Origin: Fimbriimonadaceae bacterium
GTDB lineage: Bacteria; Armatimonadota; Fimbriimonadia; Fimbriimonadales; Fimbriimonadaceae
DNA: 58,578 nucleotides
Assembly (NCBI GenBank): GCA_025455775.1
Contig: JALOLT010000002.1
Location: 1 to 58,578, forward strand
Reading direction: 5' to 3'
Made by a program: the position numbers and the translations under genes. Under the pieces are notes generated by a model that worked only from the letters and a program-made list of their open reading frames with translations, had not been told where the DNA came from and did not search any database. Shown here in pieces: positions 9,367-18,094 of this stretch (its first letter is position 1; each line of letters opens with the position of its first letter).

Positions 9367-9594
9367 ATGGGCGACGTCGCAAAGGTGCGCAGCTTGACAT
9401 CTACAACTTTTGGCCGCGAACACCCCCACATTAATACCAATCCCGATCACAAGAAGAGACAAAGCCAAGGCAAGGATCCTGGCCCAGAACTTCTTCAGGA
9501 TCAGCTAGACTTGCACGAAGAAAACGGCCCAGAAGAGGGTCGGAAGAACCTGACAAATGCCCCAGAAGGGAACGGGATCGACATTGCCGCCTAG
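9367..9594 (+). CDS. Small hydrophilic protein, unknown
   Basis: 75 residues, rich in Asn, Asp, Glu, Lys and His, with no membrane segment or Cys. The start is well supported by AAGGAGG about 6 bases before ATG. It lies 29 bases after the sigma factor stop and about 85 bases before the lipoprotein gene, in the same direction. Its composition suggests an intrinsically disordered protein. An anti-sigma or adaptor role is possible from position but unsupported by sequence. Confidence 0.5.
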   Translation: MGDVAKVRSLTSTTFGREHPHINTNPDHKKRQSQGKDPGPELLQDQLDLHEENGPEEGRKNLTNAPEGNGIDIAA

Positions 9595-9679
9595 TGGCAT
9601 GGCACAATTTCTGCACAGGAGTTGTTATCTCTACTATGGGATCGAGCACAAAGCTCGACATCGCAGGGACGGAAAAAGG

Positions 9680-10669
9680 ATGAATTTGAGAAAATCAGTA
9701 CTGTTGGCTGGCCTCGTGGTTAGCGCATTTGTTGTGACCGGCTGCAACCGCGAAGAAAGCGTGGCCACGGTGAACGGCGAGACCATCACCATGAAAGAGT
9801 TCATGGAACACGTTAAGACGAAAGGCACGATCCGCGTCACCTTCCCGAACGGAGGGCCCCAAGTCGAAGCTCAAATCGCTGACACCCTTGCTTATCAGGC
9901 AACCCAAGACCTGATTAGCCGCAAAATCCTTCTCCAATTGGCAAAGGATGACAAAGTCGCTCCAACTGCCGAAGACGTGAATAAGGAAATCGAATTCCGC
10001 AAAAAGCTCCAGCCTTCATTTGTGAGCAACCTCGAACAAAGAGGCTTGAGCCTCGGAGGAATTCGTCGCGCCATCGAAGTTGAGTTGGCCCAAGAGAGAA
10101 TTCTCACGAAAGATATCAAGGTCACTGACGCCGAAGTAGACGCCTACATCAAGAACAACCCGAAGGAATTCGTAGATCCTGCCAGAGCAGAACTTATCTA
10201 TATTCGTGCCAACACGATCGAAAAGCGGGAACAGATTCAGCGCGAGCTCGACTCCGGCAAGGCTTTCAAGACGGTCGCAGCAACGATGAGCGATGACCCG
10301 AATGCAAGACGAAGCCAAGGCCGTTTTGCCGAAAGCCGACTTGACGCCTTCGCCCCTGCCCTTCGATCCGCGGTGGACGCGACTTCCGTCGGGCGAACGA
10401 CCGAATGGCTGATGGATGGCACCTCCTCTGTCAAGTTCATGGTTGATTCCAAGACTCCCGAGAAGCCTCTGACGATCGACGAGACCCGCAGAGAATTTGT
10501 CCGGCGCCAAATCGCCATCAACCGCGGTCGCCAAGCCATTGACCTGCCAAAGCGAATCGCAGAAAGAGTCAAAGATGGCAACGTGAAGATCACTGATCCA
10601 GTTGTCAGCCGATTGTGGGACGGATTCGTGAAGGACGTCCAAGCAGAATCAGCTTTGCCAACTCCCTAG
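9680..10669 (+). CDS. SurA/PrsA-like periplasmic folding lipoprotein (parvulin-type)
   Basis: 329 residues from ATG 9680, chosen because it begins a lipoprotein signal (LLAGLVVSAFVVTGC, lipobox Cys22); the frame is open further upstream. The N-terminal part (VATVNGETITMKEFMEHVKTKG, later DLISRKILLQLAKDDKVAPTAEDV) is the SurA-N/PrsA-type chaperone helix region. Residues about 160-260 resemble a parvulin prolyl isomerase module (AELIYIRANTIEKREQIQ, FKTVAATMSDDPNARRSQGRF) but the match is weak. Expected to fold exported proteins while anchored to a membrane. A hairpin follows its stop. Confidence 0.8.
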   Translation: MNLRKSVLLAGLVVSAFVVTGCNREESVATVNGETITMKEFMEHVKTKGTIRVTFPNGGPQVEAQIADTLAYQATQDLISRKILLQLAKDDKVAPTAEDVNKEIEFRKKLQPSFVSNLEQRGLSLGGIRRAIEVELAQERILTKDIKVTDAEVDAYIKNNPKEFVDPARAELIYIRANTIEKREQIQRELDSGKAFKTVAATMSDDPNARRSQGRFAESRLDAFAPALRSAVDATSVGRTTEWLMDGTSSVKFMVDSKTPEKPLTIDETRREFVRRQIAINRGRQAIDLPKRIAERVKDGNVKITDPVVSRLWDGFVKDVQAESALPTP

Positions 10670-10697
10670 TTCAGCGCTTCCCTTGTGGGGAAAATTC

Positions 10698-10735
10698 GCG
10701 AGCCCTCGGAACGATCCAAAGTTCCGCGGGCTCGC
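10698..10735 (+). terminator. Hairpin after the lipoprotein gene
   Basis: A 15-base arm (10698-10712) pairs with 10721-10735 with a single mismatch and an 8-base loop. It begins 28 bases after the stop. There is no clean T-run after it, so it may be a Rho-type or mRNA-stabilising hairpin instead of a classical intrinsic terminator. Confidence 0.5.
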
Positions 10736-10956
10736 TCTTGCTCTGACCCCGCGGGAATCGTTGAACAAGGAGAGCTTCAAGGAAAAATCTCTCGTGATCT
10801 GGCGAGAGGGAACAGGTTTGGGAAGTTCTGCTGCAGCTAACGAGTTCGGAGAGAACAGGCCTCGGGCTACGAGCGATTCAGGGTGTGCAAATTGACTAAG
10901 CTGGCAATCAAGAACCTACTGAGAGTTCGTGAGGCTCTCTTGCCACAGAGTATCCC

Positions 10957-11349
10957 CTAGTTACAGAAATCCATGAACTGTTTTATCCCAAGGTTTTCAA
11001 AGAGATCGTCATACGTAAGGTGCCCAATTCTTGTTCCTCCTGTGCTAAACCCCCAGTCCCATTCATAGTCGAGCCCACAGGGCGGAATAGGGACAGATTT
11101 CAAATACTGAGGCACCAGCACCGTTGTGTTAATGTCGTCGCAATCTGCGTCTCCTGTGTCGGAGCAATAAAGGAGCCTTGCGTTATTAATCGCCTTGAGG
11201 TCAGCCCTGGCCTTTGCGAGACGCACGTCCCCTCGCGCCTGTTTGAGCCCGGGAGCAGCGATGCTGGCCAGGAGCGCAATAACACCCACCACGACCATGA
11301 GATCCGCCAAAACAAAAGCCCGTCTCAATTGAGGTCTCATAGGATTCAT
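10957..11349 (-). CDS. Type IV pilin/type II pseudopilin-like protein
   Basis: 130 residues from ATG 11349 (MNPMRPQLRRAFVLADLM). A short basic leader precedes a hydrophobic N-terminal helix (VVVGVIALLASIAAPGL), the layout of class III-signal prepilins. Two departures are visible: the position before the mature Phe is Ala instead of Gly, and position 5 is Asp instead of Glu. The mature domain (KARADLKAINNARLLYCSDTGDADCDD) resembles GspG-like pseudopilins. It may be exported and assembled, or may be a secreted orphan. Located after the PEP-CTERM gene on the same strand. Confidence 0.75.
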   Translation of the reverse strand: MNPMRPQLRRAFVLADLMVVVGVIALLASIAAPGLKQARGDVRLAKARADLKAINNARLLYCSDTGDADCDDINTTVLVPQYLKSVPIPPCGLDYEWDWGFSTGGTRIGHLTYDDLFENLGIKQFMDFCN

Positions 11350-11455
11350 ATCGGCATTTTTTCTGGCCCTGCTGTGCAGCCCAGTAAAAGAAAACCTGTG
11401 CGATACCAAAAGAGTTGGTACCGCACAGGCGGAAGCGACAGACCCAAGAACCGAC

Positions 11456-12088
11456 TTAGCTGTTCTTGCGGCGTCGTCGCGCAGCGATCATTCCTGCGCC
11501 AAGGGCCAGAGCAGCCATGGTGAATGGCTCTGGCACTGCACTCGAAGTAAAGCTTGCTGTGTAGGTGGTGGTGTTGGCGGTTGGGCCAGGTCGAGCATTT
11601 GCCAAGGCAAAGCTGAATTGGCGTGAAGTCCAGCTCGCCGGGCCAAATCCATCGACCGCAGTTCCGCTAAATCGGACATTGTTGGTTGCACCTTGGCCAC
11701 CGAAGAGGAGGCCATTAAAGAAGGTGGCGGAATCCCAGTCGATCTTGAGGTACTCGCCAGAGGCATCGCTAAAGGAGACGCCGCCAGGGCCAGCCGTGAA
11801 GAGCCCTGGGATCGCACCAGGAGTCACAGTCACTGGAGCCATCACGATTGAGCTATTCGCTCTGGTGGCACCGCCCAGTAGGTGAACCGTCATGTTGCCA
11901 GGAACAGGAGAAACTCCAGGAGTTGCTCCAGCGGTGGAAATCTGGTTCAGATTCTGGTCAAAGAAAAACATCGGAACGACTGTTCCGCTCGCACTCGGAT
12001 CTTGCGCCGTTGCAACGGTGAAGCTGGCCGACGAAACCCCCGCCAACACCACCGAAGCAAGCCCAATGGCAACCAATCTTTTAAGCAT
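11456..12088 (-). CDS. PEP-CTERM sorting domain protein
   Basis: 210 residues. N-terminal signal peptide (LVAIGLASVVLAGVSSASFTVATAQ), a Gly/Thr/Ala-rich beta-type body, and a C-terminal PEP-CTERM tripartite signal: VPEP near residue 184, a hydrophobic helix, then RRRRKNS. In known systems exosortase (EpsH/XrtA) cleaves after this signal and the protein goes to the surface or to exopolysaccharide. No exosortase gene is in this window. It is transcribed divergently from recA over a 298-base gap. Confidence 0.85.
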   Translation of the reverse strand: MLKRLVAIGLASVVLAGVSSASFTVATAQDPSASGTVVPMFFFDQNLNQISTAGATPGVSPVPGNMTVHLLGGATRANSSIVMAPVTVTPGAIPGLFTAGPGGVSFSDASGEYLKIDWDSATFFNGLLFGGQGATNNVRFSGTAVDGFGPASWTSRQFSFALANARPGPTANTTTYTASFTSSAVPEPFTMAALALGAGMIAARRRRKNS

Positions 12089-12317
12089 TTAGTTTAAGTC
12101 CTCTTCAGTCGAAAGTAGGCAAGTCGCTCCAGTGAGACTTCTGCCCCTCAACACTGGTAATCATATCTGATCTCTCCCTCTCGAAATGGCAGAAGGGAAC
12201 AAATTCCAAGCGCAAGCCTAGCGAAAGCAAAGAAAACACGCAAAAATACTTGCCTTCAGAACCCTCTGAAAATTCTTTCACAATTTCTGCTCACCTGTGG
12301 CAAAAAGCCTTCACTAT

Positions 12318-12326
12318 TGGTATACT
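12318..12326 (+). promoter_or_regulatory. Extended -10 promoter candidate for recA
   Basis: TGG followed by TATACT (12321-12326) matches the extended -10 form TGnTATAAT at all but one -10 position; it lies 60 bases before the recA ATG. No good -35 hexamer is seen at the usual distance, as expected for an extended -10 promoter. No obvious LexA operator is seen nearby. Confidence 0.45.
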
Positions 12327-12386
12327 AATGTCTGCCAGTGAGGCGAACAGGCTCACTCTGGCGTCCAAATTTTTTTGAGGAAACCA

Positions 12387-13451
12387 ATGCCAGCCGATAA
12401 GAATTCATCCAACGACCGAGAGAAAGCTCTTGAAATCGCCCTCCAACAGCTCGAAAAGTCATTCGGCAAAGGCTCCGTCATGCGAATGGGCGGGAATGAA
12501 AAGGAGCAAATCGCCGCCATTTCGACCGGATCACTGAGCTTGGACATTGCCCTTGGAATTGGAGGAATTCCTCGCAGCCGCATTACGGAAATCTACGGCT
12601 CTGAGTCGAGCGGTAAAACGACCCTGGCCCTCCATATCATCGCCGAAGCCCAGCGTAACGGCGGCCTCGCCCTCTTCGTTGACGCAGAGCACGCATTCGA
12701 CACGGAATACGCAAAGAGACTCGGAGTGGATGTGGATCGTCTCTATGTTGCCCAACCGACCACGGGAGAGGAAGCCCTCGAGATCATGGATTCTCTGATC
12801 AAGTCCGGAGCAATGGACATCGTGGTTCTCGACTCAGTCGCTGCCCTTGTTCCGAAGGCAGAAATCGAAGGCGACATGGGTGATGCCCACGTGGGAATCC
12901 AGGCAAGAATGATGTCCCAGGCTCTCCGAAAACTGGGTGGATCAGTCAACAAGACCAATACTGCCGTCATCTTCATCAACCAAATCCGCGAGAAGATCGG
13001 CGTTATGTTCGGCAACCCAGAAACGACCCCTGGTGGACGAGCCCTGAAATTCTGGGCTTCCTGCCGGCTCGAAGTCAGGCGAGGGGAATTTCTGAAGAAC
13101 GGACCAGAAGCCTTTGGTGCCAGAACCAAAATTAAAGTAGTTAAGAACAAAGTCGCTCCCCCTTTCCGAAGTGCAGAGTTCGACATCATCTTTGGAAAGG
13201 GGATCAGTAAATCAGGGGATGTTCTGGATCTCGCCGTTGAGCACAACGTGATCGCAAAGGCAGGAACCTACTACAACTTCAAAGAAACCAGACTAGGCCA
13301 GGGCCGCGACAATGCACGCCAATTCCTGGACGACCACCCAGAAATTCTGAACGAGGTTGAAGGACTTCTCAAGGCAAAGCTGGCACCAGATATCGCCCCC
13401 GAAAAGGCATTGCTTACTGAAAATGGAGTGCCGAAGGCCCTCGACCTCTAA
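12387..13451 (+). CDS. recA: Recombinase RecA
   Basis: 354 residues. ATG 12387 is preceded by GAGG at a suitable distance and gives the usual RecA N terminus ([20 protein letters not shown]); an in-frame TTG 12 bases upstream is less likely. Walker [10 protein letters not shown], the MAW-type motif block, and the L2/L1 segments ([45 protein letters not shown]) are all intact. It drives strand exchange and SOS induction. Followed by a small hairpin and recX. Confidence 0.99.
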   Translation: MPADKNSSNDREKALEIALQQLEKSFGKGSVMRMGGNEKEQIAAISTGSLSLDIALGIGGIPRSRITEIYGSESSGKTTLALHIIAEAQRNGGLALFVDAEHAFDTEYAKRLGVDVDRLYVAQPTTGEEALEIMDSLIKSGAMDIVVLDSVAALVPKAEIEGDMGDAHVGIQARMMSQALRKLGGSVNKTNTAVIFINQIREKIGVMFGNPETTPGGRALKFWASCRLEVRRGEFLKNGPEAFGARTKIKVVKNKVAPPFRSAEFDIIFGKGISKSGDVLDLAVEHNVIAKAGTYYNFKETRLGQGRDNARQFLDDHPEILNEVEGLLKAKLAPDIAPEKALLTENGVPKALDL

Positions 13452-13471
13452 GGGCTGAAAGGAATTGGGAA

Positions 13472-13494
13472 AGGAAGGCACAACATGCCTTCCT
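13472..13494 (+). terminator. recA-recX intergenic hairpin
   Basis: AGGAAGGCA (13472-13480) pairs perfectly with TGCCTTCCT (13486-13494) around a 5-base loop. No T-run follows, so read-through into recX is expected; a partial terminator between recA and recX is known in other bacteria and reduces RecX relative to RecA. Confidence 0.5.
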
Positions 13495-13525
13495 AATCCA
13501 GATCTTGCCTGAATCTCCCTGTGCA

Positions 13526-13969
13526 ATGGCCAAGCCCAAGGACGCCCTGGAACAAGCACTCGCTTTACTCAAATTCAAAGATCTCACTGAGTTTGAGTTG
13601 CGCACCAAGCTATCCCAACGAGGCTATCCCGAAGCCGAGGTCGAACGAGCCCTTGCTTCACTCAAGGCCTACCACTACCTTGATGATAAGCGGGTGGAAA
13701 AGCGAGAAACGGAGCGACTCGAAGGAGAGTTGGCTGGTCGCCAAAAGATTGAGGCCAAGCTCCAGCATCGAGGCTTGAACGAGGCTCAGGTGGAGACTGA
13801 CCTCCAGAGCGAAAAGCAAAAAGCCTTGAATCTCCTAGGCAAGCGAGTCAAGCCAGGAGACTCCTTCGCCAAGGCAGGGAGGCTCCTGGCTGCCCAAGGC
13901 TACGAAGAAGAAACCATTCGAGAAGCCCTGGAAGAGTTTTTCCCAGATCAGTCAGACTGGAATTCTTGA
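13526..13969 (+). CDS. recX: Regulatory protein RecX
   Basis: 147 residues from ATG 13526; an in-frame TTG at 13505 is an alternative. The typical RecX three-helix repeats are visible: DALEQALALLKFKDLTEFELRTKLSQRGYPEAEVERALASLKAYHYLDD, followed by a second and third copy with YEEETIREALEEFF. RecX caps RecA filaments and inhibits recombination. Position directly downstream of recA is the classical one. Its stop overlaps the rny start by 4 bases (TTGA). Confidence 0.93.
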   Translation: MAKPKDALEQALALLKFKDLTEFELRTKLSQRGYPEAEVERALASLKAYHYLDDKRVEKRETERLEGELAGRQKIEAKLQHRGLNEAQVETDLQSEKQKALNLLGKRVKPGDSFAKAGRLLAAQGYEEETIREALEEFFPDQSDWNS

Positions 13970-15327
13970 CGCCAGAACTTCTCACTGCAATCCTCGTGAT
14001 TGGGGCCCTGACCGGGGCTGCCTTGCTCATGGCAAGGTGGGCTCATGGCTTGGTTCAAAACACGATCAAGGCAGGCGAAGCGAACCTCGCCCTCCTGCGG
14101 AAGAATTTGGAGGACGAGAAGGAAACAGTTGCCAGCGAAGCAAAGATCCTCCAAGCCTTACGAGGCGAGCTCGAAGAACGAGCCGAGGCCCTGCGGGGGC
14201 GAGAAGAACTGCTGAAGGCCGAGCACAAAAGCCAGTGGATCAAAGAAGCCAAATATGAGATCCAAGCGGAAATTGACGAGATCCAGAACAAAGCAATGGA
14301 TGACCTCTGGAGATCCCTCGAGTCCGAAGCTGAAAAGAGACTGATCACAGCCATCCAGCGTCGGACTGCGACTTTAGCAACTCAAGCCACAACCGTAACC
14401 GTCGCTCTGCCCAACGAAGAAATGAAGGCTCGTTTGATTGGGCGAGTTGGGAGGAATATAAAGGCCTTTGAGCAAGTTACTGGAACAGACCTTATCATCG
14501 ACGACACCCCTGAGTGCGTGACGATCTCGAGCTTCGATCCCAAAAGGCGGGAACTGGCAAAACTGACCCTGATGAACCTGATGATCGATGGGAGAATCCA
14601 TCCGGCGAGAATTGAAGAGCTCCACAAGAAATCGGTTGAGATTCTTGACGAAAGCCTCGAGGAAACAGGAGCAGAGGCAGCCCAGCGCTCAAAAGTGGCA
14701 GGCCTCTTACCAGAAGTTCTCCGCACTCTTGGAGAGCTCAGATTCCGAGCCAGTTATGGTCAAAACGTTTTGGAGCACTCGGTCGAAGTCGCGGAACTCG
14801 CCGGGATGATCGGAGCCAGCCTAGGCCTCGAAACTTCCCGGCTCAGGAAGGCAGCCCTCCTTCATGATATCGGGAAGGCCTTGCCCACAGAGTGGGGAGA
14901 AGCCCACGCATTGGCAGGCATGAAATTCTTGGCTCATCATGGAGAAAAGGACTCTGAGATCCTGAACGCTGTGGGGGGACATCACGGAGAGATTCCATCC
15001 GAAGGATGCCTCAATCCCCTTGTGATAGCTGCAGACCAGCTCAGTGCTTCGCGCCCAGGGGCTAGGCGGGAGAATCTAGCCCTCATCACGGAACGTCAAG
15101 AAACCCTCGAAGCCCTGGCCAGGGGCTTTCGGGGAGTCAAGGAAGCCTACTCGCTCCAAGCTGGCAGGGAATTGCGCGTCTTTGTGGTTCCGGAAGAAAT
15201 CGACGACGCAGGGGTCAGTCGCCTCGCTCAGCAGCTGGTGAGGGCAATTCGGGGCCTCAAGGAGTATCCTGGGCCGGTTCGGGTGACCGTCTTTAGGGAG
15301 ACAAGGGTGACCGAAGCAACAGGGTAG
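13966..15327 (+). CDS. rny: Ribonuclease Y
   Basis: 453 residues from TTG 13966, sharing TTGA with the recX stop; no ATG lies before the membrane helix, so the rare start is likely. Order: N-terminal membrane helix (LTAILVIGALTGAALLMARW), long coiled coil to about residue 130, KH domain (GRVGRNIKAFEQVTGTDLIIDDTPECV), HD domain with LLHDIGKA and HHGEKDSE, and a C-terminal family tail (GRELRVFVVPEEIDD). It initiates mRNA decay at the membrane. About 60 residues shorter than Bacillus RNase Y, mostly in the coiled coil. Confidence 0.96.
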   Translation: MTPELLTAILVIGALTGAALLMARWAHGLVQNTIKAGEANLALLRKNLEDEKETVASEAKILQALRGELEERAEALRGREELLKAEHKSQWIKEAKYEIQAEIDEIQNKAMDDLWRSLESEAEKRLITAIQRRTATLATQATTVTVALPNEEMKARLIGRVGRNIKAFEQVTGTDLIIDDTPECVTISSFDPKRRELAKLTLMNLMIDGRIHPARIEELHKKSVEILDESLEETGAEAAQRSKVAGLLPEVLRTLGELRFRASYGQNVLEHSVEVAELAGMIGASLGLETSRLRKAALLHDIGKALPTEWGEAHALAGMKFLAHHGEKDSEILNAVGGHHGEIPSEGCLNPLVIAADQLSASRPGARRENLALITERQETLEALARGFRGVKEAYSLQAGRELRVFVVPEEIDDAGVSRLAQQLVRAIRGLKEYPGPVRVTVFRETRVTEATG

Positions 15328-15367
15328 TGCTGGATTTTTGGCTTTACCAGGTTTGAGGTTGAAGAAG

Positions 15368-16180
15368 ATGGATCATAAGCCAGGGAATGACTGTTATCGA
15401 ATTCTGTTTTTAGGTGATGTCGTCGGGCGTCCCGGGCGAAATGCTGTTCACGAATACATGAACTCCTTGGTGAATACCTTTCACCCCACATTTGTGATCA
15501 TCAACGGCGAAAACAGCGCGGCAGGAGTTGGAATCACTCCGGACATCGCCGAAAGCTTCTTTCGCGAAGGTGCCGATGCGATTACTTTGGGAAATCATGC
15601 CTTCCACAAAAGGGAGATCGAAGCCTATCTCAACAAGGATAAGCCCATAGTTCGCCCCTGGAATATGCCAAAGGGAACCCCTGGTAGAGGCTTTACGATC
15701 CTCGAGAAGGCTGGGATACGCCTGGCAGTTGTCAATCTCTGTGGCAGAGTCTACATGGATCAATATGGAGACCCCTTCGCCCTGATTGACGAGACCTGGC
15801 CTAGCTTCGAGGGGGCCCACGTCTTTATTGACTTCCACGCAGAGGCCACCAGCGAAAAGATCGCCTTCGGTTTTCACGTCGATGGTAAAGCGGCAGCCGT
15901 GGTTGGAACTCACACCCATGTCACGACAGCAGATGAGCAAATCTTGCCAAAAGGGACGGCTTACATCACAGATGTGGGGATGTGTGGCCCTTGGCCAAGC
16001 GTTCTGGGTATGGATCGGGAGATAATTCTTCGCAAGTTTCGCACGACTTTGCCAACAAGGTTTGAAGTTGCTGAGGCTCCGGGTGTAATCTCTGGGGTGA
16101 TCGTAGACGTCTTAAAAGAAACAGGGCGTGCGACCGACATTCGGCGGGTGCGCCGACCCAAACAAGGCGACGACATATGA
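15368..16180 (+). CDS. YmdB-family metallophosphoesterase (2',3'-cAMP phosphodiesterase type)
   Basis: 270 residues from ATG 15368. ILFLGDVVGRPGRNAV, the ENSAAGVGIT block, LGNHAFHKREI and VVGTHTHVTTADEQILPKGTAYITDVGMCGP are the metal-binding blocks of the DUF1385/YmdB family. In Bacillus YmdB hydrolyses cyclic nucleotides, interacts with RNase Y and affects biofilm/motility decisions; the same gene order after rny is conserved here. Its stop overlaps the next start (ATGATGA). Confidence 0.92.
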   Translation: MDHKPGNDCYRILFLGDVVGRPGRNAVHEYMNSLVNTFHPTFVIINGENSAAGVGITPDIAESFFREGADAITLGNHAFHKREIEAYLNKDKPIVRPWNMPKGTPGRGFTILEKAGIRLAVVNLCGRVYMDQYGDPFALIDETWPSFEGAHVFIDFHAEATSEKIAFGFHVDGKAAAVVGTHTHVTTADEQILPKGTAYITDVGMCGPWPSVLGMDREIILRKFRTTLPTRFEVAEAPGVISGVIVDVLKETGRATDIRRVRRPKQGDDI

Positions 16181-17178
16181 TGAATAAAACCCTTCGCTTG
16201 GTATTTTTGCCAACAATGGCCCTGGTTTCATTGGCGGCTTTCGGCCAGAACCTGTACGAATCAACAAGAACCACACCCGACCAGGGGATTTCTCTGCGAT
16301 CCTGGGGGGGTGGATTGGTCTCTGAGACCCAAGAAATGGCCTTTGAAGGGGCTGGTTCGATTCGGATTTCCTCCCGGAACTTTTTCCAGGGCGGGATTCT
16401 GAATTTTTCCCGGCCCGTCAATTTGAGCCAAGCAAGAGCCAACAAGGATAACTTGTTGCACTTCACGATTCACGCTGGCGCGACCGGAAACGCAGGCACT
16501 GGCCCGATGGGGCCGATGGGGCCTGGCAGAGGCGGCATAGGGCCAGGCACTATGGGTGGCCCTGGCACGATGGGTGGCCCTGGCGGTTTACCTGGCGGTG
16601 GCCAGCGAGGACCTGAAGATGATCGTGGCGGATCTCCGATGGGTCCGGGAGCAGGCGCGGCAGCCGCTCCGACCTCCATGCAGCGTTTGAGAGTGGTGAT
16701 TGCTACCACAGATGGAAAGCGAAGCGAAGCCTACCTTGACGTAAGAAACCTGCGCGGCGACGAGCGGGGCTGGTTCCGGGTTGGAGTTCCTCTCCAGGCG
16801 ATCAATGGCTTCGATAAAACGAACGGCGAAGTTTCATCCATATGGTTAGGAAGTGACGTGAGTTCGACGTTTTTTATCGGCAACGTTCGCATCTTGGCAG
16901 ATGCGACGCCCATTTTTGCTGACGTCAGCCGCCGCGAGTACAACTTGGCCCTTGGGGACGAGGTGACCTTTAACGGAACCGCCACTGGTGGTGCGAGTGC
17001 CCTCAAGTTTGAGTGGGACTTTGCCAATACTGGTGCCTTTGTTCCAATGGCAGAGGGTTCGGCTGTTCGCCATCGTTTCCGCCGCCCTGGTGACTTCGTG
17101 GTCGTCTTGCGCGTCAGCGACGTCTATGGCCTGAAAGAGCCCTACACGGTTCGGCTGAACGTAACCGTTAATCCGTAG
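16177..17178 (+). CDS. Secreted PKD-domain protein with Gly/Pro/Met-rich collagen-like stretch
   Basis: 333 residues. Signal peptide (LRLVFLPTMALVSLAAFGQ). Residues about 107-155 form a low-complexity region of GPMGP, GTMGGP and GGPG units, resembling a short collagen-like or flexible spacer. A beta-rich domain follows (RLRVVIATTDGKRSEAYLDVRN) and then, from about residue 250, a PKD domain (GDEVTFNGTATGGASALKFEWDFANTG, FVVVLRVSDVYG). Probably an extracellular or periplasmic adhesion or scaffold protein. Overlaps ymdB by 4 bases, so it is co-transcribed with the RNA-decay genes, an unusual pairing. Confidence 0.8.
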   Translation: MMNKTLRLVFLPTMALVSLAAFGQNLYESTRTTPDQGISLRSWGGGLVSETQEMAFEGAGSIRISSRNFFQGGILNFSRPVNLSQARANKDNLLHFTIHAGATGNAGTGPMGPMGPGRGGIGPGTMGGPGTMGGPGGLPGGGQRGPEDDRGGSPMGPGAGAAAAPTSMQRLRVVIATTDGKRSEAYLDVRNLRGDERGWFRVGVPLQAINGFDKTNGEVSSIWLGSDVSSTFFIGNVRILADATPIFADVSRREYNLALGDEVTFNGTATGGASALKFEWDFANTGAFVPMAEGSAVRHRFRRPGDFVVVLRVSDVYGLKEPYTVRLNVTVNP

Positions 17179-17212
17179 GTTGACCAGGAATCAGACTCGA
17201 GAAAGCTTCATC

Positions 17213-18082
17213 ATGATGGACAGGCCCGCCCCCGACCCAGAGGGCGGGCTTAAATCTTTATATCACCCGAGCAGTCTTCGTGCTCGGATCTTTACAGGTG
17301 TTACCCTGGGAATGGTCTCCCTGGGGATCGTTTCTGCGACATCTTCCTGGGTGATCTTGGGCCTCTTGATCGTTGCCACTTGGTTTTGTGCCAGCGAAGC
17401 GGCAGACTTGGTCTGCCAGCCCCGCTGGATTTGGCTGCTCCTGACTTTTGGGTGCGTTTTCGCCAGCCTGTTAGCCGGAACCGCCACGGCTGCCTACCTG
17501 AGTGGTGCTTTGTCTGTGGTGGGAGTCCTGGCATTGTCCCTGCGCTTTTTTAACCAAAAGGTTAATTGGCTTGACTTTCTTGGTGTTGGTTGGGTTGCTG
17601 GCCCGATGGTGGCAGGGATGTGGCTCCATTCTTTAACGGCTGGCACGCCGACTGGGTGGTTTGCCATGAATGGCCTGGTTTTATGTCTCGTTCCGATCTG
17701 GATCGGTGACACGATGGCCTACGTGATCGGAAAGAGCTTTGGGAAGACGAAGATGGCTCCCCAGATCAGTCCCAAAAAGACCTGGGAAGGAGCTGGCGGC
17801 TATCTTTTGGGGAGTGTTGGGTCTGCTTTGGTGCTGGGATTGATTACGAACTGGCCCCTCATGGCATGTCTTGCCGTTGGTCTATCGGCCGGGGTTTTCG
17901 GTCAGCTGGGTGATCTTTTCCAATCGAGCCTTAAAAGAGCAGCTGGACTAAAGGATAGTGGAGCACTGCTCCCGGGGCATGGAGGAGCTTTGGATCGATT
18001 GGACTCGTACCTGCTCTCCGTTTTGCCGAGTGCGCTTGTGCTGCTTGCCACTTATCCTTCTTTGTTTCACGTGAAACAATAG
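17213..18082 (+). CDS. cdsA: Phosphatidate cytidylyltransferase
   Basis: 289 residues from ATG 17213; an in-frame TTG at 17180 is possible but has no ribosome site. Multiple membrane helices. The CDP-diglyceride synthetase signature is present near the C terminus: APQISPKKTWEGAGGYLLGS, then GDLFQSSLKRAAGLKDSGALLPGHGGALDRLDS. It makes CDP-diacylglycerol for phospholipid synthesis. The last codons (SLFHVKQ) are written by a perfect parS site, so coding sequence and partition site overlap. Confidence 0.95.
   Translation: MMDRPAPDPEGGLKSLYHPSSLRARIFTGVTLGMVSLGIVSATSSWVILGLLIVATWFCASEAADLVCQPRWIWLLLTFGCVFASLLAGTATAAYLSGALSVVGVLALSLRFFNQKVNWLDFLGVGWVAGPMVAGMWLHSLTAGTPTGWFAMNGLVLCLVPIWIGDTMAYVIGKSFGKTKMAPQISPKKTWEGAGGYLLGSVGSALVLGLITNWPLMACLAVGLSAGVFGQLGDLFQSSLKRAAGLKDSGALLPGHGGALDRLDSYLLSVLPSALVLLATYPSLFHVKQ
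18063..18078. other. parS centromere site 1
   Basis: TGTTTCACGTGAAACA is an exact match to the chromosomal parS consensus TGTTNCACGTGAAACA bound by ParB/Spo0J. It is a perfect palindrome (extended to 18 bases, 18062-18079) inside the last codons of cdsA, ending just before the stop. Such sites cluster near the replication origin in most bacteria. Confidence 0.93.
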
Positions 18083-18094
18083 GGAGATACTTGC

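Noticed and set aside
10683-10895. 70-codon frame after the lipoprotein gene
   Set aside because: Runs through the hairpin at 10698-10735, has no ribosome site and no family similarity.
16500-16620. Short tandem G/C-rich repeats
   Set aside because: They encode Gly/Pro/Met repeats in frame in the PKD protein and have no spacer structure, so not CRISPR or intergenic repeats.
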